Shown here piece after piece: positions 39,415 to 48,400 of a stretch of 64,000 bases of DNA. The translations under genes and the position numbers were made by a program. Source of the stretch: an uncultured Alphaproteobacteria bacterium (lineage in GTDB: Bacteria > Pseudomonadota > Alphaproteobacteria > Micavibrionales > Micavibrionaceae); contig CAMLMC010000001.1 in the NCBI GenBank assembly GCA_946481075.1, positions 434,001 to 498,000 on the forward strand, written 5' to 3'. Within the stretch, counting starts at the first letter, position 1, and each line of letters begins with the position of its first letter. Under the pieces are notes generated by a model. The model was not told the DNA's origin, made no database searches, and saw only the letters and a list, made by a program, of their open reading frames with translations.

Positions 39415-40566
39415 CTACCCCAGCAAGGCAAAAGCTCCGAGGACGCCCTGGCGTTTATCGAGATTGCTGTTTTCCACTGCCGAGAAATGACCCTTCAATT
39501 TCTCACAAATATCGATCCATTGTTCAAGAGAATAATGGTTTTGCAGTGGTTTAAGGCTGTTTGCAGACAGGATTTCAGGCAGTTTTGCGGAATTAGACGC
39601 CTTGGCACGCAGGAAACTTTCGCAAACCCATAGGAATATATCCGCAAACATCCGGTAGGCATCGTCGCTCGCCCCGAACCGGCCCAGTTCTTCGGCTTTG
39701 CGATGGATCAACGGCCATTCCCATTTCGGAAAGGTGCCAAGGAGCAGCGTAATGGAAGAGAGCGTTTCCGCCCCGCCATCAAGATGGAATGAAAGGGCCT
39801 GCCCCGCGCTGCCATCCGAAAGGTCGGCGAGCAGGGAGAGTTCGCTTTGCCGCATATGTGGTTCGGCCCGTTTCAGAACGGCTTCGACACCCTCACGGTT
39901 CATCGGCTGGAAATGCAGAGTGCGGCAACGCGAACGAATGGTCGGGATCATCGCGCCGAGGCGATGGCAGACCAGAATGAGCAGCGATTTTTTTGGCGGC
40001 TCTTCCAGAATTTTCAGGATGGCGTTTTGCGCGTTGCGGTTCATGGTTTCCGCGTCGTCGACAATCACGACGCGCCATCCGCCATCCGATGACGTCATGC
40101 GCAGGAATGGCGCGATCTTGCGAACGGTATCAACATCGACGGATGATTTTGCCGCGCCTTTCTTTTCATCGATCGGGCGTTCGATGGTGAGCAGGTCAGG
40201 ATGGCCAGCGCTTGCGACCTTCCGGGCAACAGGATCGTCGTCCGCGACTTTAAAGCTTGTTGCCGGTGGTGGTGCATCACCAAACAGGCCGCCAGCATCA
40301 TCGCCTCCCTGTTTCAAAAGGAACCGCGCAAGGTTGAAAGCAAACGTGGATTTACCGATTCCTTTTTGCCCCGCAAAGATCATGGCATGTGGCAGGTTGC
40401 CCTGATTGAACATCGACAGAATTTCCTGTTCAATTGAGGTATGGCCAATCAAATCCTGATTATCGCGAGGAGGTTTTAGCGCAGAAGGCGCATCTTCGGA
40501 TGATTTGAACATGCCGACATCGGCATCGAACAGGTTGTCCTCGTCTTCGTCGAAATCATCAAACAT
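39415..40566 (-). CDS. holB: DNA polymerase III delta-prime subunit
   Basis: 383-residue clamp-loader AAA+ subunit. Degenerate Walker A GQKGIGKSTFA and Walker B-like VIVDDAETMN, followed by AILKILEEPP (sensor region). An acidic N-terminal stretch (FDDFDEDEDNLFD) precedes the core. The Cys4 zinc module of other delta-prime proteins is not evident. The start overlaps the tmk stop by 8 bp, and tmk-holB-metG is a conserved order. Confidence 0.92.
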   Translation of the reverse strand: MFDDFDEDEDNLFDADVGMFKSSEDAPSALKPPRDNQDLIGHTSIEQEILSMFNQGNLPHAMIFAGQKGIGKSTFAFNLARFLLKQGGDDAGGLFGDAPPPATSFKVADDDPVARKVASAGHPDLLTIERPIDEKKGAAKSSVDVDTVRKIAPFLRMTSSDGGWRVVIVDDAETMNRNAQNAILKILEEPPKKSLLILVCHRLGAMIPTIRSRCRTLHFQPMNREGVEAVLKRAEPHMRQSELSLLADLSDGSAGQALSFHLDGGAETLSSITLLLGTFPKWEWPLIHRKAEELGRFGASDDAYRMFADIFLWVCESFLRAKASNSAKLPEILSANSLKPLQNHYSLEQWIDICEKLKGHFSAVENSNLDKRQGVLGAFALLG

Positions 40567-41188
40567 TCACGCTTCCTTCAAGACGGTTTAACACCGCCTT
40601 CCAGATGTCATTCGCAATGTCCTCCATGTCTTTTGCCGCGTCGATAACAACACATCGCGTGGGGTTCTCTTTCGCAATCGTCAGGAACCCCTGACGGATT
40701 TTTTCATGGAAGGTGATATCCTTTGCCTCGAACGTGCCGTTGTCATCGGCCCTTGCGGCGGCGCGGAACAATCCCTCTTCCGGCGCAATGTCGAGTATGA
40801 AGGTCAGGTCTGGTTCAAACTCACCGATCGCGGCACGTTTCACCGTTTCGATTTCTGCCGCCGTCATGCCGCCGGCATGGCCTTGGTAAACGCGGGTGGA
40901 ATCTGTGAACCGGTCACACAGGACATGGCGCCCCGCGTTTAATTGCGGCCGGATAAAATTTTCGGTGTGCAGGACGCGGGCGGAGAACATGAGAAGCAGC
41001 AAAGCCTTGACCGGCCAGTTGTGTCCCTGATGCTCGATAAAAAGATCGCGAATGGCATCGGCCTCCGGCGTTCCGCCCGGTTCCCGCGTCATCACGCAAT
41101 TTTGCAGGCGATCTGCCAGCAGCTTGATCTGGGTGGATTTTCCGGCCCCTTCCCCGCCCTCGAACGTGATGAACAGGCCACGTGTCAT
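40559..41188 (-). CDS. tmk: Thymidylate kinase
   Basis: 209-residue dTMP kinase making dTDP for DNA synthesis. P-loop FEGGEGAGKSTQ at residues 8-19, DR(F/Y) motif CDRFTDSTRVYQG, and LID region RAAARADDNG. Overlaps holB by 8 bp and starts 1 bp after the D,D-carboxypeptidase stop, so the three form one transcription unit. Confidence 0.95.
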   Translation of the reverse strand: MTRGLFITFEGGEGAGKSTQIKLLADRLQNCVMTREPGGTPEADAIRDLFIEHQGHNWPVKALLLLMFSARVLHTENFIRPQLNAGRHVLCDRFTDSTRVYQGHAGGMTAAEIETVKRAAIGEFEPDLTFILDIAPEEGLFRAAARADDNGTFEAKDITFHEKIRQGFLTIAKENPTRCVVIDAAKDMEDIANDIWKAVLNRLEGSVNV

Positions 41189-41189
41189 A

Positions 41190-42344
41190 TTATAATTCCC
41201 GCGATAACGGGGAATGATCGCCGAAAACGAAACGCTTGGCCTTTTCCACGAGCGAGGGGAAGAAACCCAGGCGCGGCACTTCGTTTGCCGTGATCAACGG
41301 CGTTTCAATCGGTTGCATGCCAGGGATGGTCACGCGGACAACGCCAACCTGCGTGCCTTTGGCAACGGGGGCCTCCAACGGGCCGTTGTAAATGGCCTGA
41401 CGTTTCACATCGATGCCCGACATGCGCGGGAGAGTCAGTTTCATGGTTTTATCCACGGTCAACGGCACCGACGGCTGTATGCCCATTACAACGTTTGCTT
41501 CGGTGACGGCATCGCCTGCATTGAACAATTCGATGTTCGTGAAACTGGCGAGCGCCCATTCCATCAGGCGTGTGGATTCCTGTGCGCGTTCATCCATGCT
41601 CGCCATACCGTTGAGCGTCATGACGACGCGGCGGCCGTTGCGGATGCCAGATGCCATCAGGCCGTAACCGGCCGCTTCGGTATGGCCTGTTTTGATGCCG
41701 TCCGCGCCGATGTTTTTATAGAGCAGCGGGTTGCGGTTGCCCTGCTTGATGCTGTTATAGGTGAAATCGATCTCGCTGTAATAATGGTAATATTCCGGGA
41801 AGTCCCGGATCAGCGCGATGCCGAGCAGAGTGAGATCGCGCGCGGTCGAATAATGGTTATCATCCGGCCAGCCGCTGGCATTCGTAAAGTGTGAATCCTT
41901 CATGCCCAGTTCGGCGGCCTTGCGGTTCATCGCCTCGGCAAAGGCGTCTTCCGTGCCTGCAAGTCCCTCGGCCAGAACGATGGTGGCGTCATTGCCCGAT
42001 TGAATAACCACGCCGCGGATCAAATCCTCAACGCTCACCGTTGAATTGATATCCACGAACATTTTGGATCCCTGCATCCGCCAGGCCTTCTCGCTCACGG
42101 GGAGTTGCTGGTCCAGCGCAAGTTTGCCTTTTTTCAAGGCGTCGAACACCAGATAGATGGTCATCGTCTTGCTCATCGACGATGTCGGCATTCTCTCGTT
42201 CGCATTCTTTTCAAAAAGAACCTGTCCTGTTTCGGCATCGACGATAAAGGCCTGCTGGGCCACAGTCTCCATCGGCGCGGTTTGTGCCAGCGCGGCGGTA
42301 AAGGTCAGTGTCAGGAAAGAGAGTAGTATTACGAAAAAACGCAT
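41190..42344 (-). CDS. dacA: D-alanyl-D-alanine carboxypeptidase (PBP5/6 type)
   Basis: 384-residue penicillin-binding protein that trims the terminal D-Ala of peptidoglycan stem peptides in the periplasm. The start at 42344 gives a classic signal peptide (MRFFVILLSFLTLTFTAALA). Active-site motifs: SMSK (SxxK), SGN in IQSGNDA, and KTG in GIKTGHTEAAG. A C-terminal beta domain and amphipathic tail follow. Upstream residues of the longer frame (to 42413) are not signal-like and are excluded. dacA, dacC and dacD cannot be told apart. Confidence 0.92.
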   Translation of the reverse strand: MRFFVILLSFLTLTFTAALAQTAPMETVAQQAFIVDAETGQVLFEKNANERMPTSSMSKTMTIYLVFDALKKGKLALDQQLPVSEKAWRMQGSKMFVDINSTVSVEDLIRGVVIQSGNDATIVLAEGLAGTEDAFAEAMNRKAAELGMKDSHFTNASGWPDDNHYSTARDLTLLGIALIRDFPEYYHYYSEIDFTYNSIKQGNRNPLLYKNIGADGIKTGHTEAAGYGLMASGIRNGRRVVMTLNGMASMDERAQESTRLMEWALASFTNIELFNAGDAVTEANVVMGIQPSVPLTVDKTMKLTLPRMSGIDVKRQAIYNGPLEAPVAKGTQVGVVRVTIPGMQPIETPLITANEVPRLGFFPSLVEKAKRFVFGDHSPLSREL

Positions 42345-42428
42345 GTAGGAACGCCTGTTGTGCCGGGGGTGAAACGATGGCCCCATGAAAACAGGGATCG
42401 GCCCGAAGATCAACCCCTGATGCGGCGT

Positions 42429-43442
42429 CTAATCCACCACAATTGCGGCTTTTGGTGCGCCGTTCGCCACAACCTGTGCCAGTGCGAGGTCCGCCTGATC
42501 AACGGTCTGATAGGGACCGAGGCGGACACGGTAGAAACTCCGGCCCCCGACATTGGCGGGGTGGACGCTGGCATTCCCGAAGGCGGAGAGATTCTGGCTG
42601 AGCCGCATGGCGTTGCCTTCATCGCCAAAGGCCCCCGCCTGCACATAGATATTGGTTGGCGTGACCGGTTGCTGGGTCACGACCGGATCGGGCATAAACC
42701 GGCCATCTTGTGACATATGCCCTTGTACGGGTGGTGCGTATGTGGCCGGAGCGCGCTGCGCGGTGACAACGGGAATTTGCGAGCCATCATCCAGCGCAAC
42801 GGATTCGACCGATGCCACCTGAACGGGTGGCAGGGTTTCCACGGTCCCTTGCGGCACAGAATTCGCCAGCAAAACTTTGCCTGTGGTGTTGGCAGGGTTG
42901 TTCAGCGCGATTTCATAACCGCGTGTGTCTATCCCCTGCCGTGCATGTTCGGCTATCTGCCGGCTTTCGGGGCCCAGAATATCGACGCGAACCTTGGCCG
43001 TCCCCTTCGCTTTGGTGCCAAGCAGGTCGGCGGCCTTGGATGACAAATCGATAATCCGTCCGCGTGCATAGGGGCCGCGGTCATTCACGCGCACGACAAG
43101 GCTGCGCCCGTTTTCAAGATTCGTGACACGCACCAGCGATGGCATTTGCAAGGTGCGGTGCGCGGCGGTCAGTTCATTCTGGTCGTATATTTCGCCATTG
43201 GCGGTTTGTTTGCCGTGGAATCCCGGGCCATACCAAGACGCGATCCCCGTTTCGGAATATTCGAACATTTCCTGCGGGTAATATTCCTGACCGTCAATCA
43301 GATAGGGATTGCCGACCTTGTACTTGCCCTGGCTGCGCGTGTCCTGGGCCTGTTTGGCCAGATGCGCACCGAACTGCGCTTCGGCGCATCCGGCAAGGAA
43401 CAAAAGGGTGGCCATCATGCCAAGGGAAAAAACAGGTTTCAT
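42429..43442 (-). CDS. rlpA: Septal ring lytic transglycosylase RlpA family lipoprotein
   Basis: 337 residues. Starts at 43442 with a lipoprotein signal ending in the lipobox LAGC, so it is anchored in the outer or inner membrane. The double-psi beta-barrel domain (GIASWYGPGFHGKQTANGE, AAHRTL, VRVNDRGPY) cuts peptidoglycan lacking stem peptides; a C-terminal SPOR domain of about 75 residues (IYVQAGAFGDEGNAMRL) targets division septa. Flanked by mltB and a D,D-carboxypeptidase, a cell-wall gene group. Confidence 0.93.
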   Translation of the reverse strand: MKPVFSLGMMATLLFLAGCAEAQFGAHLAKQAQDTRSQGKYKVGNPYLIDGQEYYPQEMFEYSETGIASWYGPGFHGKQTANGEIYDQNELTAAHRTLQMPSLVRVTNLENGRSLVVRVNDRGPYARGRIIDLSSKAADLLGTKAKGTAKVRVDILGPESRQIAEHARQGIDTRGYEIALNNPANTTGKVLLANSVPQGTVETLPPVQVASVESVALDDGSQIPVVTAQRAPATYAPPVQGHMSQDGRFMPDPVVTQQPVTPTNIYVQAGAFGDEGNAMRLSQNLSAFGNASVHPANVGGRSFYRVRLGPYQTVDQADLALAQVVANGAPKAAIVVD

Positions 43443-43461
43443 AATGACTCGTCGTGATTGT

Positions 43462-44427
43462 TTAGCGGGCAATGGCATCGGCCAGAAGGCCGACGGAGGT
43501 GGCGAAATAGGTGGAGCGATTCCACTTCATAATCGTCTGGTAATTAGAATAAACGATATAGGCCTCTCCGCCAAGTCCGTCCGGTGCCACAACCGAAGAC
43601 ATCAGGTTTTCGCGCGGCATGGCGCTGCCATCCGGATTTCGGATGCCCATGGCGGACCACGCGGACAGGGGCTTTTGAATTTTCGGCCCGACCAGGCCTT
43701 CGGAAAACCCTTTGGGAAGAACGACTTTGCGCCCCCACTTTAAGTTCGGCGTCCATCCGCTTTGTTTCAGATAGTTGGCGGCGGAGGCGAAAACATCCAT
43801 CTCCGTATTCCATATGTCCTTATGCCCGTCCCCGTTGCCGTCCACGGCGTAGGCCAGAAAGCTAGAGGGCATGAACTGGCATTGCCCCATGGCGCCGGCC
43901 CATGATCCCTTCATGTTGGCCGCACTGATATGGCCCTGATCGATAATTTTCAGGGCGTTCAAAAGCTCGCCCTTGAAAAATTCCGCGCGGCGCCCTTCCC
44001 ATGCAAGGGTGGCCAGCGCGGGCACGATTTTGAATCCGCCCGTATTGCCGCCGAAATTGGTTTCGATACCCCAAAGCGCAACGATATATTGCGGTTGTAC
44101 ACCATAGGCTTGCTCTATGGCCTTCAGCACGCGTGCGTTTTGCCGCATCAATTGGCGGCCTTTGTCGATGCGCTGCTGGTTGACGATGTTCTTTTTATAT
44201 TGGGCGAAGGTGATTTTCTTTTCCGGTTGCTTGCGGTCCAGCTCAATGGCCTTTGGGACCGGCTGGATGCCCGTTAGTGCCGCCTCGATGGTGCTTTGGG
44301 ATATGCCTTTGGCGGCGGCTTCCGTTTTAAACGCGCTGAGCCAGCTCTGAAAATCCTGTGCGGCAAAAACGGGTTTGACCACACAAAGTGTCAAAGCAGC
44401 CGATAGAATCAAAAAAGCCTTATTCAT
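43462..44427 (-). CDS. mltB: Lytic murein transglycosylase B family
   Basis: 321 residues with an N-terminal signal peptide (MNKAFLILSAALTLCVVKPVFA) and no lipobox Cys at the cleavage site. Catalytic Glu in WGIETNFGGNTG and the AMGQCQFMPSSF motif identify GH103 MltB. Start at 44427 overlaps the elyC/ydcF-like gene by 8 bp; the longer frame to 44490 would lie inside that gene. Ends 20 bp before rlpA. Confidence 0.92.
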   Translation of the reverse strand: MNKAFLILSAALTLCVVKPVFAAQDFQSWLSAFKTEAAAKGISQSTIEAALTGIQPVPKAIELDRKQPEKKITFAQYKKNIVNQQRIDKGRQLMRQNARVLKAIEQAYGVQPQYIVALWGIETNFGGNTGGFKIVPALATLAWEGRRAEFFKGELLNALKIIDQGHISAANMKGSWAGAMGQCQFMPSSFLAYAVDGNGDGHKDIWNTEMDVFASAANYLKQSGWTPNLKWGRKVVLPKGFSEGLVGPKIQKPLSAWSAMGIRNPDGSAMPRENLMSSVVAPDGLGGEAYIVYSNYQTIMKWNRSTYFATSVGLLADAIAR

Positions 44428-45232
44428 TCTCCAATGGTATCGAAGAGCGCGGCAGGATAAAAGCGGATTTTCCTGTGAAATAATAAACAACCGAGCCGAT
44501 CAGCTCTTTCACCGCAATATTCAGCATATGGTAATTGTGCGTGACGTTCGGCATGGTCCAGAAGAAATCATAACTTCCATCGGTCCGGTAATCGCAGGGG
44601 TATGGAATGACGGGCCAGCCGGTCTGCTCGAAGATACCGACGCTGCGCGGCATGTGAAAGGCCGATGTCACCAATATCCAGTTCTGTCCTTCCGTGGGGT
44701 TCATCAATTCCTTGCTGAAAATGGCATTCTCATACGTGTTGCGTGAATCCATCTCATAGAACACCAGATCGGTGTCGAGCCCATAAGCGTTCAGATAATT
44801 CATCGCCACTGTGGCCTCTTTTGCCTCCGGATAGTTGATGTCGCCGGATCCGCCGCTGAACACCTTGCGGGCGTTCGGATATTTTTTGGCAAGGGTTGTG
44901 AAGCATACCATGCGCTCTACGCTGTCATTGGCCGCGATTTGCCCGCGCGCCTCGCTCAAATGCCCATCGAACATCCCGCCGAGCACAATAATCCCATTCA
45001 CGCGGGGCGGCAGGTCTTCGGGCTGTTCATAATGACTTTCCAGCCATGTCATCATCAGGGGGCCGACCGGAACAACCCCGAAGACAACAATCCCCGCGAG
45101 CGCGGTGCCAAGCATCAAATTCCCGCATTTTTTCCGCCAGAAACGCAGGGCAAAACCAGCGAGCGCCAGAAAGCACAGGGCGTTCAATGGCATGGCGAGC
45201 GTCCAAAATATCTTGGAAACGATGAAAAACAT
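44420..45232 (-). CDS. YdcF/ElyC/SanA family protein (DUF218)
   Basis: 270 residues with two N-terminal membrane helices (about 7-60) and a periplasmic DUF218 domain: IIVLGGMFDG, KVFSGGSGD, MDSRNTYENA and VTSAFHMPRS. ElyC supports envelope and lipid-carrier homeostasis in E. coli. It heads the cell-wall run elyC-like, mltB, rlpA, dacA, tmk, holB, metG. Biochemical role not established in this organism. Confidence 0.88.
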   Translation of the reverse strand: MFFIVSKIFWTLAMPLNALCFLALAGFALRFWRKKCGNLMLGTALAGIVVFGVVPVGPLMMTWLESHYEQPEDLPPRVNGIIVLGGMFDGHLSEARGQIAANDSVERMVCFTTLAKKYPNARKVFSGGSGDINYPEAKEATVAMNYLNAYGLDTDLVFYEMDSRNTYENAIFSKELMNPTEGQNWILVTSAFHMPRSVGIFEQTGWPVIPYPCDYRTDGSYDFFWTMPNVTHNYHMLNIAVKELIGSVVYYFTGKSAFILPRSSIPLENE

Positions 45233-45312
45233 TATGGGGTTTTACCAGATTGCCTCTTTACTGTCCAAGGCGGAGTTATTATGGTGCATCTCGCAAACCG
45301 GCCTTTCTTCTT

Positions 45313-45331
45313 GCGGATGAGTGGCAGAGCG
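45313..45331 (+). repeat. Partial copy of the tRNA-Ser 5' end
   Basis: 19 bases identical to 45419-45437, which are the two bases before and first 17 bases of tRNA-Ser(UGA). After this point the copy diverges. The copy is 106 bp upstream of the true gene in the same orientation and cannot fold as a tRNA. It may mark an old recombination or integration event. Confidence 0.8.
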
Positions 45332-45335
45332 CCTC

Positions 45336-45377
45336 GTCCGCGAAGGCGGACAAAGTTTAGATGAACCGCGAAGGCGG
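45336..45377. repeat. Two small GAAG-loop hairpins between the tRNA copies
   Basis: GTCCGC-GAAG-GCGGAC at 45336-45351 is a perfect 6-bp hairpin; a related CCGC-GAAG-GCGG lies at 45366-45377. They occupy the space between the partial and complete tRNA-Ser sequences. Neither is followed by a T-run, so a terminator role is not supported. Confidence 0.55.
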
Positions 45378-45420
45378 AGAGAATATTAAACAGTTACGAC
45401 CGCTCGTGGCTGTTTTGTGC

Positions 45421-45510
45421 GGATGAGTGGCAGAGCGGTTGAATGCACCGGTCTTGAAAACCGGCGAGGATGCAAGTCCTCCGTGAGTTCGAATCTCACC
45501 TCATCCGCCA
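45421..45510 (+). tRNA. tRNA-Ser(UGA)
   Basis: 90-nt class II tRNA read by eye: acceptor GGATGAG/CTCATCC with discriminator G and encoded CCA, anticodon stem CCGGT/ACCGG with anticodon TGA at 45455-45457, long variable arm GAGGA/TCCTC, and T arm GTGAG-TTCGAAT-CTCAC. Reads UCA/UCG-type serine codons. A fragment of its 5' end is repeated 106 bp upstream. Confidence 0.97.
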
Positions 45511-45589
45511 TCTTGCGCTGTTCTTTTGCCGTTTGACCCCCTGTCCTTCTGTCGTTACCCTTATCTACGTCTCAGAAACGGAGGGGCAC

Positions 45590-46858
45590 ATGGTTACCGG
45601 CAAAAATTTCTGGAAATATATCCTCGCCTGCATGATCGGCGGGAGCGTAACAGGCCTTCTTCTTTCTCCGTCGGGCGGTGCATTGTTGCCGGAAGATATG
45701 GCGCTTGCCATTGGTGAATGGCTCGCCCTGCCCGGTGTCATTTTCCTCGGCCTGATCGGCATGGTGATTTTGCCGCTCGTCGTGACCTCCATCATTCTTG
45801 GAATCACGGAAAGCCATGACACAGGGTTTGTGAAACGTCTTGGCGTACGGCTCATCCCCTATTTTTTGATCACCGGATTGATTGCCGTCCTTATCGGTAT
45901 CGGTTTGGCCGAATTGATCCAGCCCGGTACGCGCGGCGCAAACCTTACGCAACCGGCCCCCGCGATTGTCATTGATACCGAGGCCGGAAACGCAGTGGAA
46001 AGCCTGACAGTTCCAGATCGCATCGCCAATCTGATACCGAAGAACATCGTGCAGGCGGCGCTGGAGCTGGACTTCCTCAAAATCGTCATCGGCGCGATTT
46101 TAATCGGGCTGGTTATTTTGTCGATCCCGCGTGTGAGCACAAAGCCATTCCTCGATCTTTGTGAATCCGGCCAGATTATCAGCATGAAGATTATCGAATG
46201 GGCGATGACAATTGCGCCCCTCGCCGTGTTCGGTTTGCTGGCAAATGCGATGATCAAGAGCGGCCCGGCCGCCTTTATCGGGCTTGGCGGTTATGTACTG
46301 ACCGTTCTTTTGGGCCTCGTCGCCATCATGGTCTTTTACCTTATGATCGTTGCGGTATTCGGGCGGCGCTCACCTATCCAGTTCCTGCGCGATATAAGAA
46401 CGGTTCAGCTTCTGGCGTTTTCAACATCATCGTCCGCCGCCGTGATGCCGGTCAGTATGCAGACCTGCGAAGAAAACCTGAAGGTGCGCCCCGAGGTAGC
46501 GCGTTTTGTCGTGCCGCTCGGCACCACCATCAATATGGACGGCACGGGGATGTATCAGGCGGTGGCCGCCCTGTTCCTGTGTCAACTCTACGGCATTGAT
46601 TTATCGTTCGGGGAAACTTTTTTACTTGCCTTTACCATGGTGGGCGCCTCCATCGGCACACCCGCCATCCCCGGCGTCGGGATTGTGGTTCTGGCGGGTA
46701 TTGTCGGCGGCCTCGGCGTACCTCCCGAGGGGATCGGCTTGATCCTTGGCGTTGACCGGATTCTCGATATGTGCCGCACGACGATTAACGTGACGGGCGA
46801 TCTCACCGCGGCAACGGTCATGAACAAATGGCTACGCGATGATAGGGATGCCGCCTAA
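45590..46858 (+). CDS. Dicarboxylate/amino acid:cation symporter (DAACS family)
   Basis: 422-residue inner-membrane transporter of the GltP/DctA fold with about eight membrane helices and two re-entrant loops. The serine-rich HP1 loop appears as AFSTSSSAAVMPV and the HP2 / NMDGT region as TTINMDGTGMYQAVAALF, with DRILDMCRTTINVTGD near the C-terminus. Start at 45590 follows a strong GGAGG; the longer frame would overlap the tRNA gene. Substrate (glutamate, aspartate or C4-dicarboxylates) cannot be fixed. Its stop overlaps the convergent mscS gene by 4 bp. Confidence 0.92.
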   Translation: MVTGKNFWKYILACMIGGSVTGLLLSPSGGALLPEDMALAIGEWLALPGVIFLGLIGMVILPLVVTSIILGITESHDTGFVKRLGVRLIPYFLITGLIAVLIGIGLAELIQPGTRGANLTQPAPAIVIDTEAGNAVESLTVPDRIANLIPKNIVQAALELDFLKIVIGAILIGLVILSIPRVSTKPFLDLCESGQIISMKIIEWAMTIAPLAVFGLLANAMIKSGPAAFIGLGGYVLTVLLGLVAIMVFYLMIVAVFGRRSPIQFLRDIRTVQLLAFSTSSSAAVMPVSMQTCEENLKVRPEVARFVVPLGTTINMDGTGMYQAVAALFLCQLYGIDLSFGETFLLAFTMVGASIGTPAIPGVGIVVLAGIVGGLGVPPEGIGLILGVDRILDMCRTTINVTGDLTAATVMNKWLRDDRDAA

Positions 46859-47796
46859 GGTTTTATATTGTCTGCGTCCTCAGCGGCGGCCTGCTCTTCG
46901 GCTTCCTTTTGCGTTGCTGCCTCTTTTGCATCGAGGCGCAGCTTATGAATGCGGCTCAGGAATTCCCGCGTGATATCCGACCCCATATTGGTGGCCGTAC
47001 TAGTTTGTACGAACAGACGGCAGTGAAGCTGATAATGGCCCAGCTCGCTGGTGGTCAAATCATAGACCGGTTCCGGCGATCCGACATCAACGCCCGCCCG
47101 GCGGCGAATTTTACGATGGAACGATAACGCCTCTTTTCTTTGCGGGTCGAAATGCTTTTCGCAAATCTCCTTAAATAGATCGAAGGCTTCGGCGGCGTCG
47201 ATATCGGTGAATTGCACCGCGACACGGACATCTTCAAATATATAGGCCTTGAAGAAATTCGCGTTTTCGACGTTGCTGGTAAAAAGCTTGCTGTTAGGCA
47301 CGGTGATCGTACGGCCCGTGAACTGATAGGTCTTCCCTTCCATATCCACTTCCTGCAACTGGAAGGCAAAGGCGTCGAAATCGATAACCTCCCCGGTGAC
47401 ACCGTCAACCGTGACCCATTCACCTACCTTGAACGGCTGGCTGGTGGCGCGCATGATGCCGCCGGTGAGGCACATGATCATTTCCTTGGTGGCCACGACC
47501 AGCGCCACGGCGAAGGCGGCAATGGAAAGCGCGAAGGTATGAAGTTGCGGCGCCCAGATCAGGACCAATCCGATTACGATCAACGTAACACTTGTGTTCT
47601 TGATGCGGATGATCCAGCGGCGCTGTTCCTTGGCCAGGATTTCCGCATCCTTGCGCACATAGCGGATCAAAATACGCCGGATGAAAAGAACCACGGCAAT
47701 CAGAAACAGCGAAGAGCCGATGGCGCTCGCCGATAGGAACTGCATAAAATCAATGTTCGAAATATCGCGCTCCAGCGCGGTCATAAATTCATTCAT
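46855..47796 (-). CDS. Mechanosensitive ion channel, MscS family
   Basis: 313 residues with three hydrophobic helices (about 24-48, 72-92, 95-115) and a cytoplasmic MscS beta domain (PFKVGEWVTVDGVTGEVIDFD). The pore-lining TM3 region is Ala/Gly rich (IAAFAVALVVATKE). An Ala/Glu-rich tail ends the protein. It should open under membrane tension to release solutes. Convergent overlap of 4 bp with the symporter gene. Confidence 0.88.
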   Translation of the reverse strand: MNEFMTALERDISNIDFMQFLSASAIGSSLFLIAVVLFIRRILIRYVRKDAEILAKEQRRWIIRIKNTSVTLIVIGLVLIWAPQLHTFALSIAAFAVALVVATKEMIMCLTGGIMRATSQPFKVGEWVTVDGVTGEVIDFDAFAFQLQEVDMEGKTYQFTGRTITVPNSKLFTSNVENANFFKAYIFEDVRVAVQFTDIDAAEAFDLFKEICEKHFDPQRKEALSFHRKIRRRAGVDVGSPEPVYDLTTSELGHYQLHCRLFVQTSTATNMGSDITREFLSRIHKLRLDAKEAATQKEAEEQAAAEDADNIKP

Positions 47797-47836
47797 AATG
47801 GCTCTATCGCCTTAAATTCAGGCTTTTTTATGGATT

Positions 47837-48400
47837 TTACTCGACAACAATATATTGAACGTCCAAGACTTCGATAAATTCCTTTTTGCCTTCAACGCGC
47901 ACTTCCACCTCGTCGCCAGCGCGGGATTTTAAAAGCGCACGGGCAACGGGTGATAGCCAGTTGATCTTGCCTTTATCAAGGTCCGCCTCGTCCACGCCGA
48001 CAAGATGGACGGTGAGTTCTGTATTGTCTTCACGAACATAGGTGACGGTTGCGCCAAAGAAAACCTGCTCAATACCCTGCTGAAGGCGTGGATCAACAAC
48101 TTCCGCGCTTTCCAGTCGTTTGGTGAGGTAACGGATACGGCGGTCGATTTCGCGCAGGCGTTTTTTGTTGTAAAGATAGTCTCCGTTTTCCGAGCGGTCG
48201 CCGTTGCCCGCGGCCCATGACACAATCTCGGTAATGCGCGGGCGTTCATCGCGTAAAAGCCAGTCAAGCTCGACACGCAGGGTTTCATACCCCGTTGGCG
48301 TCATCAGGTTTTTCTGGCCAAACGGGATTTCATCCGGAATGTCGTCCAGATCGTCTTCCGGTCCGTCGCCGTCGCTTTCCTTTGTGAATGCCTTGCTCAT
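47837..48400 (-). CDS. greB: Transcription elongation factor GreB
   Basis: 187 residues. An acidic N-terminal tail (SDGDGPEDDLDDIPDE) precedes the coiled-coil (MTPTGYETLRVELDWLL, then WAAGNGDRSENGDYLYNKKRLREIDRRI) and a C-terminal FKBP-like domain. GreB stimulates cleavage of backtracked RNA in the RNA polymerase. Start at 48400 overlaps the galE stop as ATGA; the longer reading to 48469 lies inside galE. The acidic tail is longer than in E. coli GreB. Confidence 0.92.
   Translation of the reverse strand: MSKAFTKESDGDGPEDDLDDIPDEIPFGQKNLMTPTGYETLRVELDWLLRDERPRITEIVSWAAGNGDRSENGDYLYNKKRLREIDRRIRYLTKRLESAEVVDPRLQQGIEQVFFGATVTYVREDNTELTVHLVGVDEADLDKGKINWLSPVARALLKSRAGDEVEVRVEGKKEFIEVLDVQYIVVE

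Noticed and set aside
45313..45380. A second tRNA gene upstream of tRNA-Ser
   Set aside because: Only the first 17 bases match; no anticodon or T arm follows.
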